This document shows, one piece after another, positions 9,456 through 18,748 of a DNA stretch of 64,000 nt. The stretch spans positions 1 through 64,000 of the forward strand of contig JAGGUP010000029.1 of the NCBI GenBank assembly GCA_021158405.1, read 5' to 3'. The translations under genes were made by a program, and so were the position numbers. The stretch's first letter is position 1; each line of letters starts with the position of its first letter. The notes beneath the pieces are model-generated. The model ran no database searches, had not been told where the DNA came from, and saw only the letters and a program-made list of their open reading frames with translations. The DNA is from Bacteroidales bacterium (lineage in GTDB: Bacteria; Bacteroidota; Bacteroidia; Bacteroidales; UBA12170).

Positions 9456-10550
9456 ATGGAAATTACTAAACCTACTTTGGTTGTCGATTTAAAAATTGCG
9501 GAGCAAAATATTAAAAGGATGGCCGAAAAATTTACGCAAAAGGGCATCCAATTTCGACCACATTTTAAAACACACCAATCTCATTTTATAGGGGAATTAT
9601 ATCGCAAGTTTGGGATAACTAAATGTACGGTGTCCTCGGTAGGAATGGCATCGTATTTTGCTAAAAATGAATGGACCGATATTACCATTGCTTTTCCGGC
9701 TAATCTGTTAGAAATTAAAGAAATGAATGCTTTGGCGGAACAAATACAATTGCAAATATTGGTTGATTCGCTAGAAAAAGTGAAGATATTGTCAGAAGGT
9801 ATTTCTCCTAAAATTAGTTTATTTATAGAAATTGATACAGGTTATTTTCGTTCTGGTATTTTATGGGAAGAGTTAACGCAAATAGAGGAGGTTATTCGTG
9901 CTATTGAAGCTGTTCCGCAATTTGCATTTGTCGGTTTTTTAAGTCATACTGGAAATACGTATTCTCAGCCTAAGGTAGAGGATGTGCTTTCGCTTTTTGA
10001 TACTTCAAGACGAAAAATGCTTGATTTGAAGCACTATTTTATACGAGACTATCAAAATTTGATTCTTTCGTTGGGAGATACTCCTGCGGCTTCTTTAGCT
10101 ATAGAATTTGATGGTGTTGATGAAATGCGCCCAGGAAATTTTGTTTTTTATGATGTTATGCAATATCTCTTGGGGGCTTGCAAAGTCGAGAATATTGCGG
10201 TTGCTGTATATTGTCCGGTGGTGGCCAAATATCCAAAAAGAAATCAAATCGTCATTTATGGAGGCGGAGTTCATTTATCAAAAGAAAAATTAAAATGGAA
10301 AGGAAAAGATATTTTCGGATTGGTTTCTATTCCTGATGAGCAGGGTTTTGGCCGTTTAATTTCGGGAGCTTATGTCGAAAGTTTATCTCAGGAACACGGA
10401 TTAATAAACATGCCAAGTACAGAGATAGACCAAATCAATTTGGGTGATTTGCTAGCGATATATCCCATTCATTCTTGTATGACGGTAGACTTGAACATAG
10501 AAATGCTCAGTCTCGATGGTTCTGTCATCTCTAAATATCGGACGTATTAA
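9456..10550 (+). CDS. D-threonine aldolase-like / alanine racemase N-domain PLP enzyme
   Basis: N-terminal TPTLVVDL..., FRPHFKTHQS (PLP Lys), C-terminal HSCMTVDL metal site typical of the DSD1/D-threonine aldolase family. Confidence 0.8.
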   Translation: MEITKPTLVVDLKIAEQNIKRMAEKFTQKGIQFRPHFKTHQSHFIGELYRKFGITKCTVSSVGMASYFAKNEWTDITIAFPANLLEIKEMNALAEQIQLQILVDSLEKVKILSEGISPKISLFIEIDTGYFRSGILWEELTQIEEVIRAIEAVPQFAFVGFLSHTGNTYSQPKVEDVLSLFDTSRRKMLDLKHYFIRDYQNLILSLGDTPAASLAIEFDGVDEMRPGNFVFYDVMQYLLGACKVENIAVAVYCPVVAKYPKRNQIVIYGGGVHLSKEKLKWKGKDIFGLVSIPDEQGFGRLISGAYVESLSQEHGLINMPSTEIDQINLGDLLAIYPIHSCMTVDLNIEMLSLDGSVISKYRTY

Positions 10551-12538
10551 TTCTCTTTATTGCGATTCAATAAGAGAAGAGCCATTTTTTCGGATAATAT
10601 TTTCCAATCGATGGGTTTGGAAATATAATCATCACAACCAGCTTCGATAGCATTTTCAGCTTCATTGTTAATTGCATAAGCAGTTTGGGCAATTATGGGA
10701 GTGTCCGGCGAAATCCGTTTAATTTCTTTTGTTGCATCATAACCGCTTAAAACAGGTAGCTTTATATCCATTAGAATGATATCAATCTCCTTATTCAATT
10801 CAAAAAGGCTGATGGCATCAACACCATTTTTAGCCCAAATTATTTTGGTTCTCCACGGCTTCAAATACATATTGAGCAATTCAAAGCTCTGCATATCATC
10901 TTCTGCGATTAGAATTGTTTTGCCTGTGAGTATGGATAAATCAATGATAGGATCGTGGAAAACGGTCTTCTTCTTTATTGTCGCATTTTTATGAGGAAGC
11001 GTAAAATAAAAAGTAGATCCTTTACCCAGTTCAGATTCTAAACTGATTTCTCCACCTAGATTCTCGCAAAATGATTTAGCTATAGATAGACCTATTCCAA
11101 CACCTTCGAATTCACGCGTATGTTTATCGTCAATTTGGCGGAATACATCAAAAACTTGTGCTTGTTTCTCTTTTGCAATACCAATTCCGGTGTCTTTAAT
11201 ATAAAATTTTAATTGGGTAACTTGTTTTTCATAACCCACTTCAATAGTTCCTTTTTTGGTATATTTTAAAGCATTTTTTAATAGATGAATAAAAATTTGC
11301 TTAAAGTGTTTTGGGTCTGTCTCTACTTGCAAATTACTATCAGTAGTATCGAACTTAAAGATAAGATTGATGTTCTCTTTATTCATTTTTCGTTTTTCCA
11401 GAAAAATGTATTCTTCGATTTCATCCAGCAAGCTGTGGAGGTTTATTTTCTCTTTTACAAAAACTGCAGTTCCATCGGCAAGCATGCTTAATTCGAAAAT
11501 ATCGTTGAGAATTTCTAGTAAATGATTTCCGCTTTTGAAAATCAATTTAGATAATGAAGCGGCTTCTTCAATTTCCATGCTTTCATCAATCAAATCCGAA
11601 AAACCAATAACGGCATTCAATGGAGTACGCAATTCATGAGAAATTGTTGAAAGAAAAGTTGATTTGAGTCTGTCCGATTCTTGTGCTTCAAGAAGGGCTT
11701 TTTTTAATTTTTCTTCATTTTCTTTCCTCTTTTGAATATCGCGTAGAGCTACAATACGAATTTCTTGTCCTTGATATATTATATTTTTTGCCTCAACTTC
11801 CACCCAAATCAATGCTCTATCTTTACGAATTATTTTAATTTCATAAGGGGAAGTATGTTTGTTTTTGATATTTTTGATAATCAGAGGTTTAAATTCTTCA
11901 GGAATAAATTGATTAATGATGTTTTTGTCAATTATTTCCTCTCTCTTATATAAAGTAAGGCGTTCTAGACTGGAATTTATATCGATAACAATCCCCTCTT
12001 TATGAATAATAATTCCTTCAAAGGTTAATTCTGATAGCATTTTATAACGAGCATTGCTATCGTTAAGCTCTTCTTGAAGCTTGTTTTTTTCAGTTATATC
12101 CAAGGCCATAGAGGAAATACCTATTATTTTTCCTTCAAGGTCGATATTAGCGATGTTATACCATTCGCAAACAATTAGTTTTCCATCTTTTCTAATATTT
12201 TCATTGGTATTTCTATACCCACCCTTATTCTTATAAAGTAAATCCCAAATTTGGTCTGTTATTTTTTTGGCGGAATCGGGAACGATGAGTTCTGAAACTC
12301 GTTTGCCAAGCACTTCTTCTTTTGTGTAGCCGAATATAGTTTCCGCAGATTTATTCCAATCTGTAACACAATAATTTGAGTCCCATTCAATAACAGCCAA
12401 AGGAGTATTTTCATTGAATAAATCTAATTTTTGCAACAGCAAACGCTCCTTATTAAATTGGTTTTCCTTGTCTTTGAGAAGGTCTAAAAGGCGTTTGTTT
12501 TCTTGTTCTAAGTTAGTATTTTCGGAAATGCTTTCCAT
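10547..12538 (-). CDS. Hybrid sensor histidine kinase (PAS-PAS-HisKA-HATPase-REC)
   Basis: PAS motifs, HELRTPLNAVIGFSDL H-box, DTGIGIAKEKQ and GVGIGLSIAK boxes, C-terminal receiver (LMDIKLPVLSGYDAT). Confidence 0.93.
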   Translation of the reverse strand: MESISENTNLEQENKRLLDLLKDKENQFNKERLLLQKLDLFNENTPLAVIEWDSNYCVTDWNKSAETIFGYTKEEVLGKRVSELIVPDSAKKITDQIWDLLYKNKGGYRNTNENIRKDGKLIVCEWYNIANIDLEGKIIGISSMALDITEKNKLQEELNDSNARYKMLSELTFEGIIIHKEGIVIDINSSLERLTLYKREEIIDKNIINQFIPEEFKPLIIKNIKNKHTSPYEIKIIRKDRALIWVEVEAKNIIYQGQEIRIVALRDIQKRKENEEKLKKALLEAQESDRLKSTFLSTISHELRTPLNAVIGFSDLIDESMEIEEAASLSKLIFKSGNHLLEILNDIFELSMLADGTAVFVKEKINLHSLLDEIEEYIFLEKRKMNKENINLIFKFDTTDSNLQVETDPKHFKQIFIHLLKNALKYTKKGTIEVGYEKQVTQLKFYIKDTGIGIAKEKQAQVFDVFRQIDDKHTREFEGVGIGLSIAKSFCENLGGEISLESELGKGSTFYFTLPHKNATIKKKTVFHDPIIDLSILTGKTILIAEDDMQSFELLNMYLKPWRTKIIWAKNGVDAISLFELNKEIDIILMDIKLPVLSGYDATKEIKRISPDTPIIAQTAYAINNEAENAIEAGCDDYISKPIDWKILSEKMALLLLNRNKEN

Positions 12539-12682
12539 AGGAATTACTAATTGTGTTTTTTATGGTTTGTTTTCTTACTTTAAATGGTCTTTCAAAAGTC
12601 AAATGTATGCATTGTAAACAGAAAATACAAATGAAAAAATGATAATGAAAAGCTTTCTTAGTCAGTAAATAATATAGATTTA

Positions 12683-15049
12683 TTAAAAATTCTGATGTTC
12701 AGTACGTTTAATAATTTCATCTTGCAATTCCTCAGTCAATTCAATAAAATAATCGCTATAGCCTGCCACGCGTACAATTAAATCGCGGTATTTTTCAGGT
12801 TCAAGTTTAGCTTTGCGCAGAGTTTCCGCTGTAACCACATTGAATTGAATATGATGTCCATTTAGATTAAAATAGGTGCGAACCAAGTTTTTCACTTGTT
12901 CTTGCCCAGTTTCATCTTCTAATATCTGAGGTGTAAATTTTTGATTAAGCAAAGTGCCTCCAGTACGAAAATGATCAATTTTTGATGCTGATTTCAATAC
13001 GGCAGTTGGACCTTTTCTATCGGCGCCTTGAACTGGAGATATACCTTCTGAAAGAGGTTTGCCGGCTTTTCTTCCATCGGGTAAAGCGCCTATTTTGCTT
13101 CCGAAATAGACATGCGAAGTGGTGGGTAACATATTAATTCGGAAAGTACCTCCTTTTGCCGAAGGTCGACCATCAACAGCATTAAAATAGAGTTCGAAGA
13201 TTTGTACAGCAATAGCATCCACACGATCATCATCATTCCCGAATTTTGGTGTTTCCTCCAGTAATCGCTGTCGAAAAAGTTCATTGCCTTTGAAATTTTG
13301 TTTTAAGACTTCCGTAAAAGCGGAAAGGGTAATAGTTTTTTTATCAAAAACATGCTGTTTTAATGCGCTTAATGAATCTGTCAAACTACCTAATCCGACA
13401 CCTTGAATATAGCTTGTATTGTAGCGTGCTCCGCCCGCATTATAATCTTTCGCATTTGCAATACAATCATCAATAAAAACGGAGAGAAATGGAGCGGGAA
13501 GTTCTTTGGAAATCACGCGATCAATACTATTATTCCCTTCTATTTTAATATCAATAAAATGATTCAATTGCTTTTTATAAGCAAGCATTAAATCTTCGAA
13601 AGATGTAATGTTTTCAATGGTTCCGCTATTCATTCCAATAAATTTATTGGTAAGCGGATCAATTCCGTTATTGAGCGTTATTTCCAGGACTTTAGCCAGA
13701 TTAAAATAGCCTGTTAAAATATAGGCTTCTGTTCCAAAAGCACCTGTCTCAACACAACCGCTGGCGCCTCCTTTTCTTGCGTCTATTGTATTTTTCCCTT
13801 GATTAACTAATTCTTGAATAATTGCGTCGGTATTAAAGAGTGAAGGTTGTCCAAAACCTGTTTTTATGATATCGATCGCACGACGAATAAATTTATCGGG
13901 ATTGTGTTTGCTCAACTGTATCATAGAGCTGGGTTGCAAAATGCGCATTTCTTCAATGATATCTAATAGAATATAGCTCATTTCATTTACCGCATCTGTT
14001 CCATCTTCTTTTAATCCGCCCAGATTGATAAGTGCAAAATCGGTAAAAGTATTGCTTTCTTTGGCAGTCACACCCATTTTGGGTGGAGATGGATGATTGT
14101 TGAATTTCACCCAAAAGGCTTGTAAAAGCTCGATTATTTCATCTTTTGTTTGATGCTTTTCTGCCAAATCATTTTGATAAAAAGGGAAAAGATGTTGATC
14201 TAAACGGCCGGGATTAAAAGAGTCCCAAGGATTTAGTTCGGTTATAACTCCTTGATGTACATACCAATAATATTGAAGTGCTTCCCATGTGTTTTTAGGT
14301 TTGTTTTCAGGTACATTTTTCGATACTTGAATCATTTTTCGAAGCTCATTCTGTCTTGTTTTATCCGTCTCCGATTCCAGAATAGTGTTTAACTTTTCAA
14401 GGTGACGCTGAGCAAAAATGGAGACCGCTTCCAGACTAATTAACATTGCTTCTAATTCGTCTTTTTTGGCTTGCTCATCAGATTCTTGACTTCCCTTAAG
14501 TTGATCCAATCGCTGGTTTATTCTCTTACGGATATCTTTAAATCCTTGATGATAAATTACATCACCCAAAACGGTATGACCTGGAGCACGCTGTTCTAAA
14601 AATTCCGTAAAAACTCCTGCTTCATAAGAATTAAGCCATTTTTGAGGAAGTTGGGCAAAGATTTTATCCCGATTGCTTTTGCCTTTCCAAAAAGGAATCA
14701 GTTTTTCTGTATATAGTTTTTTTACTTCCTTGTTTACGATGAATCTAACTTTGGGTCGCTCGTCTATCATTTCTAAATCAGAAATAGTGTGGAGGCAAAC
14801 TTCCGGATAAGTGGGCGTTTGCTGAGGTGCTGGGCCGCGTTCCCCGATAATCAATTCACCCTCACCAATATAAATGGTTTTATTTTCCATTAGGTATTTA
14901 AAAGCTTTGGCTCTTAAAACTGGAACAGAAAGGTTTTCAGCTTCCTCCGATTGATAGAATAAGGTCATTAATTCTGCACGCTCTCCCGAGATGCTAGGTT
15001 TGGTATTTATGCTTTTATGTCTGAGGTTTTCTATTCTTTTCGTAATCAT
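12683..15049 (-). CDS. Glycyl radical enzyme, possibly trans-4-hydroxy-L-proline dehydratase (HypD)-like
   Basis: 788 aa; glycyl radical motif VRVAGYSDYF, thiyl motif GASGCVETGAFGTEAY; activase gene directly upstream. GRE family is secure, subfamily is tentative. Confidence 0.85.
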   Translation of the reverse strand: MITKRIENLRHKSINTKPSISGERAELMTLFYQSEEAENLSVPVLRAKAFKYLMENKTIYIGEGELIIGERGPAPQQTPTYPEVCLHTISDLEMIDERPKVRFIVNKEVKKLYTEKLIPFWKGKSNRDKIFAQLPQKWLNSYEAGVFTEFLEQRAPGHTVLGDVIYHQGFKDIRKRINQRLDQLKGSQESDEQAKKDELEAMLISLEAVSIFAQRHLEKLNTILESETDKTRQNELRKMIQVSKNVPENKPKNTWEALQYYWYVHQGVITELNPWDSFNPGRLDQHLFPFYQNDLAEKHQTKDEIIELLQAFWVKFNNHPSPPKMGVTAKESNTFTDFALINLGGLKEDGTDAVNEMSYILLDIIEEMRILQPSSMIQLSKHNPDKFIRRAIDIIKTGFGQPSLFNTDAIIQELVNQGKNTIDARKGGASGCVETGAFGTEAYILTGYFNLAKVLEITLNNGIDPLTNKFIGMNSGTIENITSFEDLMLAYKKQLNHFIDIKIEGNNSIDRVISKELPAPFLSVFIDDCIANAKDYNAGGARYNTSYIQGVGLGSLTDSLSALKQHVFDKKTITLSAFTEVLKQNFKGNELFRQRLLEETPKFGNDDDRVDAIAVQIFELYFNAVDGRPSAKGGTFRINMLPTTSHVYFGSKIGALPDGRKAGKPLSEGISPVQGADRKGPTAVLKSASKIDHFRTGGTLLNQKFTPQILEDETGQEQVKNLVRTYFNLNGHHIQFNVVTAETLRKAKLEPEKYRDLIVRVAGYSDYFIELTEELQDEIIKRTEHQNF

Positions 15050-15204
15050 AGCATTAAAGTTTAAAGGTTAAGAAGCTTTGTGTTGACATAACCGCAATGT
15101 CCGCAAAGAAGAGGCGGCGCAATGATCGCAAGGAGTTTAGATGGATAAATTGTTTTAATTGCGAGCTTAACGGTTAAAAAGACAAGAAATTTTTTTTTCA
15201 TTAT

Positions 15205-15978
15205 CTATCCTCCAATTTTTACATTAAATCCGCTCTTCTCAAAAAAGAATTTTGTATTTTCAACCTCATCTTTTGTGGGCTCTTGAATGCCATTCATTTT
15301 GTTTTCGAAATTTAATTGCTCGTATTTTCCCTGTGCAATTTTGTGGTAGGGCAAAATGAAAATGTTATTGATGTATTTGAGGCTGCTAAGGTATTCCGCT
15401 AGGTTTTCTAAATGGTTTGCTTGATCATTAATATTTGGAATTAATGGAAAACGAATATGCACTTCCTTTTTGGTTTCAACTAAATACTCCAAGTTTTTCA
15501 AGATGAGCTTATTCGAAACTCCGGTATATTTTTTATGATAATCATCATCCAAATGTTTTAAATCGAATAAAAATAAATCGATGTATTGACTGACTTCTTG
15601 AAAGATTTTTGGAGCTGTGTATCCTGTTGTATCAAGACAAAGATGAAAATTCTTTTGTTTAAAAAGCTTGGCAGTTTCCATTAAAAATTTTGCCTGTAAT
15701 ACAGGTTCTCCACCCGTAAAAGTAATACCACCATTAGATTGCTCATAGAATGGGCGATCTTTTTCAACTTCGATCAATAGTTCTTCAGCGGTAGTTTCCC
15801 ATCCGATGGAAAGGCTCCCCTTAAATTTAAATCTGAGATGTTCTATTCCCTTTTTCTGACTTTCAGGATTATGACACCACCAGCAACTTAAAGGACATCC
15901 TTTTAGGAATATGCTTGTTCTTATTCCGGGTCCATCGTGGATGGCAAAACGCTTAATATCGAAAACAATTCCAGTCAT
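15205..15978 (-). CDS. Glycyl radical enzyme activating enzyme (radical SAM)
   Basis: FDIKRFAIHDGPGIRTSIFLKGCPLSCWWCHNPESQ, TFTGGEPVLQ. Start set at the ATG at 15978 (MTGIVFDIKRF) rather than 16080. Confidence 0.9.
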   Translation of the reverse strand: MTGIVFDIKRFAIHDGPGIRTSIFLKGCPLSCWWCHNPESQKKGIEHLRFKFKGSLSIGWETTAEELLIEVEKDRPFYEQSNGGITFTGGEPVLQAKFLMETAKLFKQKNFHLCLDTTGYTAPKIFQEVSQYIDLFLFDLKHLDDDYHKKYTGVSNKLILKNLEYLVETKKEVHIRFPLIPNINDQANHLENLAEYLSSLKYINNIFILPYHKIAQGKYEQLNFENKMNGIQEPTKDEVENTKFFFEKSGFNVKIGG

Positions 15979-16264
15979 TGGATTGTACACATTTAAAAAA
16001 GAAAAAATGAAAACTAGTTGAATCGGGAGAGAATAATAATCAAGAAATCCAGCATTCAAATAGGCCACGACCAAAGGCACCGTATAAACGGAGGAACATA
16101 GCGATATTTGATTGTTTAATCATAGATTCAAAAATACATATCATTTTGATGCAAAAGTAAATGAATAGTAATTAATTTTATTATCTCGCAAAGGCCAAGA
16201 ATGAGCAAACGCTAAGAAAAGCGAGAAATTGATCTGCTTTTTGTATTTTCGCAAAAAATCAAGG

Positions 16265-16867
16265 ATGAAATTATTAGAAAATTATAAAGCCAAACTAAAG
16301 AAGAAATCAAAAGGAAGTTGGGCAAGCGATATCGTATTTCTATTGCTGATTATAGCCTTGATTTTTCCTACAACCAGAACGCCTATCATCGTTTTTATTA
16401 AAAGAGCAACTCTGTTTGGCCCTTCTGTTTCGGAAAAAGATAATTTTGGAAAATTAAATCAAAATGATCTTCAATGGCAGCTGATAAATGATCAGAATCA
16501 AACTGTTCGACTTGCTGACTTGAATGACAAACCTATTTTTATTAATTTCTGGGCAACTTGGTGTGCAACTTGTCTAGCCGAAATGCCATCCATAGAAAAG
16601 CTTTATATGGATTATAAAGACGATGTCTATTTTGTAATTGCTACTTATGAAGACAGAGCTTTAATAGACTCATTTTTGCAAAAACAAGGATTGAACTTCC
16701 CTGTTTATCGATACCAAACAAAAGAACCCAAATTGTTACAGTCGAAAACAATCCCCGCCACATTTATTTTAAACACTAAAGCACAAATTATTGTAAGTGA
16801 AAAAGGAACAAGCAATTGGAACAGTAAAAGTGTAAGGGAATTGTTGAATAAGTTAATAGAGCCCTGA
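16265..16867 (+). CDS. Membrane-anchored TlpA/ResA-like thioredoxin-fold protein
   Basis: N-terminal TM segment; FINFWATWCATCLAEMPS; start assigned at MKLLENY. Confidence 0.85.
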   Translation: MKLLENYKAKLKKKSKGSWASDIVFLLLIIALIFPTTRTPIIVFIKRATLFGPSVSEKDNFGKLNQNDLQWQLINDQNQTVRLADLNDKPIFINFWATWCATCLAEMPSIEKLYMDYKDDVYFVIATYEDRALIDSFLQKQGLNFPVYRYQTKEPKLLQSKTIPATFILNTKAQIIVSEKGTSNWNSKSVRELLNKLIEP

Positions 16868-16892
16868 CAGGGTTTGAAACCCTGTCAGGGCT
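16860..16892. repeat. 33-nt perfect hairpin, convergent-gene hairpin family copy 1
   Basis: AGCCCTGACAGGGTT-TGA-AACCCTGTCAGGGCT (15-3-15); overlaps the stop codon of the upstream gene. Confidence 0.9.
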
Positions 16893-16902
16893 GAATGGCC
16901 GT

Positions 16903-17946
16903 TTAATAAACTTCGTTTTTCTTTCTTTTCACCAACTCTTTGGTCGAAAGCAAACCACAAGCTGCAAAGATATCTTCACCTCTGGATGCTCTTATTGTGG
17001 TAACAATTCCTTTTCTCTTTAGTCCGTCCTGAAACCTCAAGATAGTTTCATTGGAAGAGCTTTCCAAAGGAGTTCCCGGGATAGCATGAAAACGAATTAG
17101 ATTAATCCGGCATTTTATCCCGTTTAAGATTCGTGCAAGTTCATTGATATGCTTTTGCTGATCGTTTACGCCTTTAAACATAATGTATTCGAAAGATACA
17201 CGACGTTGGCCGCCAAACTCAAAGGCACGAATCTCATCCAAAAGTTTTGGAAGATGATAAACACTTTCAATCGGCATAAGATTTTTACGTTCTTCTTCAA
17301 AAGGGCTATGCAGACTTACTGCCAAATTTGCTTTAGAAAGAACTAAAAATCTTTTCATTGCGGGGATTATTCCTATGGTAGAAACCGTAATTCTTTTCGG
17401 ACTCCAGGCCAAACCATAATCAGCCGTTAATATTTCGATGCTTTTCAACACCTCATCCAAATTATCTAAAGGCTCACCCATGCCCATATAAACCACATTA
17501 GTCAATTTTTCAAAATCCGGTAAATTAAAAATCTGATTCAAGATCTCGCCTGCAGTTAAATTTCCCTGAAAACCTTGTTTCCCAGTCATGCAAAACAAAC
17601 ATCCCATTTTACACCCTACTTGTGAGGAAACACAAAGCGTTGCTCTTTCGCCTTCGGGAATAAAAGCCGTTTCAATAAACTGATTCCCTTTTAAAGGAAA
17701 TAAATATTTCTTGGTGCCATCAATCGATTCTTGAACACTTGTTGAATCCGTAAAACTTAGTTTGTATTTTTCTGCAAGTTTTTCCCGAGTTGGTTTCGAC
17801 AAATTACGCATTTCTTCAAAAGAATGAATACGTTTTTTATACATCCAGTCGGTTAACTGTTTCGCAACAAATTTTTGAAATCCCAATTTCACTACAATTT
17901 CCTGAAGTTCAAAAAGGGTTTTTCCAAATAAATTCTCTTTTATCAT
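16903..17946 (-). CDS. rlmN: 23S rRNA (adenine-2503-C2)-methyltransferase
   Basis: SSQVGCKMGCLFCMTGKQGFQGNL, YMGMGEPLDN; start set at MIKENLFGK (17946). Confidence 0.95.
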   Translation of the reverse strand: MIKENLFGKTLFELQEIVVKLGFQKFVAKQLTDWMYKKRIHSFEEMRNLSKPTREKLAEKYKLSFTDSTSVQESIDGTKKYLFPLKGNQFIETAFIPEGERATLCVSSQVGCKMGCLFCMTGKQGFQGNLTAGEILNQIFNLPDFEKLTNVVYMGMGEPLDNLDEVLKSIEILTADYGLAWSPKRITVSTIGIIPAMKRFLVLSKANLAVSLHSPFEEERKNLMPIESVYHLPKLLDEIRAFEFGGQRRVSFEYIMFKGVNDQQKHINELARILNGIKCRINLIRFHAIPGTPLESSSNETILRFQDGLKRKGIVTTIRASRGEDIFAACGLLSTKELVKRKKNEVY

Positions 17947-17947
17947 T

Positions 17948-18613
17948 TTAAAAATATATTTCGGCAATTATTTGATTATACGGCACTCCTCTTTTAATTA
18001 ACAGATCGCGAACATCGACAACCAATTGAGAGCTTCCACAGATATAATAATTAATATCCATGGGTAAGTTTTCAATATGTAAAAGATATTCCGTCAAACG
18101 ACCCGCATAAATTCCCTCCTCGTTTAAAACGGAAGAACATCGAATATAATTATCCTTTAAAACCAACTTAAACGCATCCGCAAAATAAAAAGACTCCAAT
18201 TTTCGACCTCCGTGGATAAGTGTCTTTCCTTCAGCCATGCCAACTTCTAACATTGAAATAAACGGAGCAATTCCGGTTCCGGCGGCAATCCACCAATCTA
18301 ATCCACTACCGCCATAAAAAGAGCCAAATGGACGAGAAATATAAAGCGTATCTCCACTTTTTAATTCAGCTAAACGTGGTGTTAGAAATCCTTCAGATTG
18401 AATATCAAAAAGAATACGATATTCCTTTTCAAAATTACCACTTGCAATACTATATAAACGAGGATCTTCAGCCTTGTTTAAGGTAATGGCTAACATTTGC
18501 CCTGGACGAAAATCTTCTGTACGTGGAAAAGTGAGTGTAAAGACTCCCGGAGCAATTTTCTGAATAGTGTTAAAATTTGTTTTGAAAAGCGGTATTTTAC
18601 CTGATTTATTCAC
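17948..18613 (-). CDS. Ferredoxin-NADP reductase-like FAD/NAD(P)-binding protein
   Basis: RLYSIAS flavin motif, GTGIAPFISML, YICGSSQLVVDV. Start proposed at GTG 18613 because the ORF-track start (18679) overlaps a terminator and lies upstream of a TACTTTTG element. Confidence 0.8.
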   Translation of the reverse strand: MNKSGKIPLFKTNFNTIQKIAPGVFTLTFPRTEDFRPGQMLAITLNKAEDPRLYSIASGNFEKEYRILFDIQSEGFLTPRLAELKSGDTLYISRPFGSFYGGSGLDWWIAAGTGIAPFISMLEVGMAEGKTLIHGGRKLESFYFADAFKLVLKDNYIRCSSVLNEEGIYAGRLTEYLLHIENLPMDINYYICGSSQLVVDVRDLLIKRGVPYNQIIAEIYF

Positions 18614-18632
18614 AATAAAATATTTTATTTTG

Positions 18633-18640
18633 CAAAAGTA
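18633..18640 (-). promoter_or_regulatory. -7 promoter element TACTTTTG for the ferredoxin reductase-like/rlmN operon
   Basis: CAAAAGTA on the + strand; matches TAnnTTTG, just upstream of the proposed GTG. Confidence 0.55.
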
Positions 18641-18670
18641 CAGAAAGGAAATTGAATTATTCAAAACAAA

Positions 18671-18704
18671 AAAATGCACTTACCAAAAAAAGGTAAATGC
18701 ATTT
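18671..18704 (-). terminator. Intrinsic terminator after trans-sulfuration PLP enzyme
   Basis: AAATGCATTTACC TTTTTTT GGTAAGTGCATTTTTTT on the minus strand. Confidence 0.8.
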
Positions 18705-18748
18705 AATTCCTTGATATTGACCAGCTAATTTATTTTTTGCATTCTCAA

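Noticed and set aside
15979-16080. 34-residue N-terminal extension of the GRE activase
   Set aside because: The conserved family start is MTGIVFDIKRF; the extension is non-homologous in appearance.
18614-18679. N-terminal extension of the ferredoxin reductase-like ORF
   Set aside because: Overlaps the upstream gene's terminator and the TACTTTTG promoter element; a GTG start at 18613 is more plausible.
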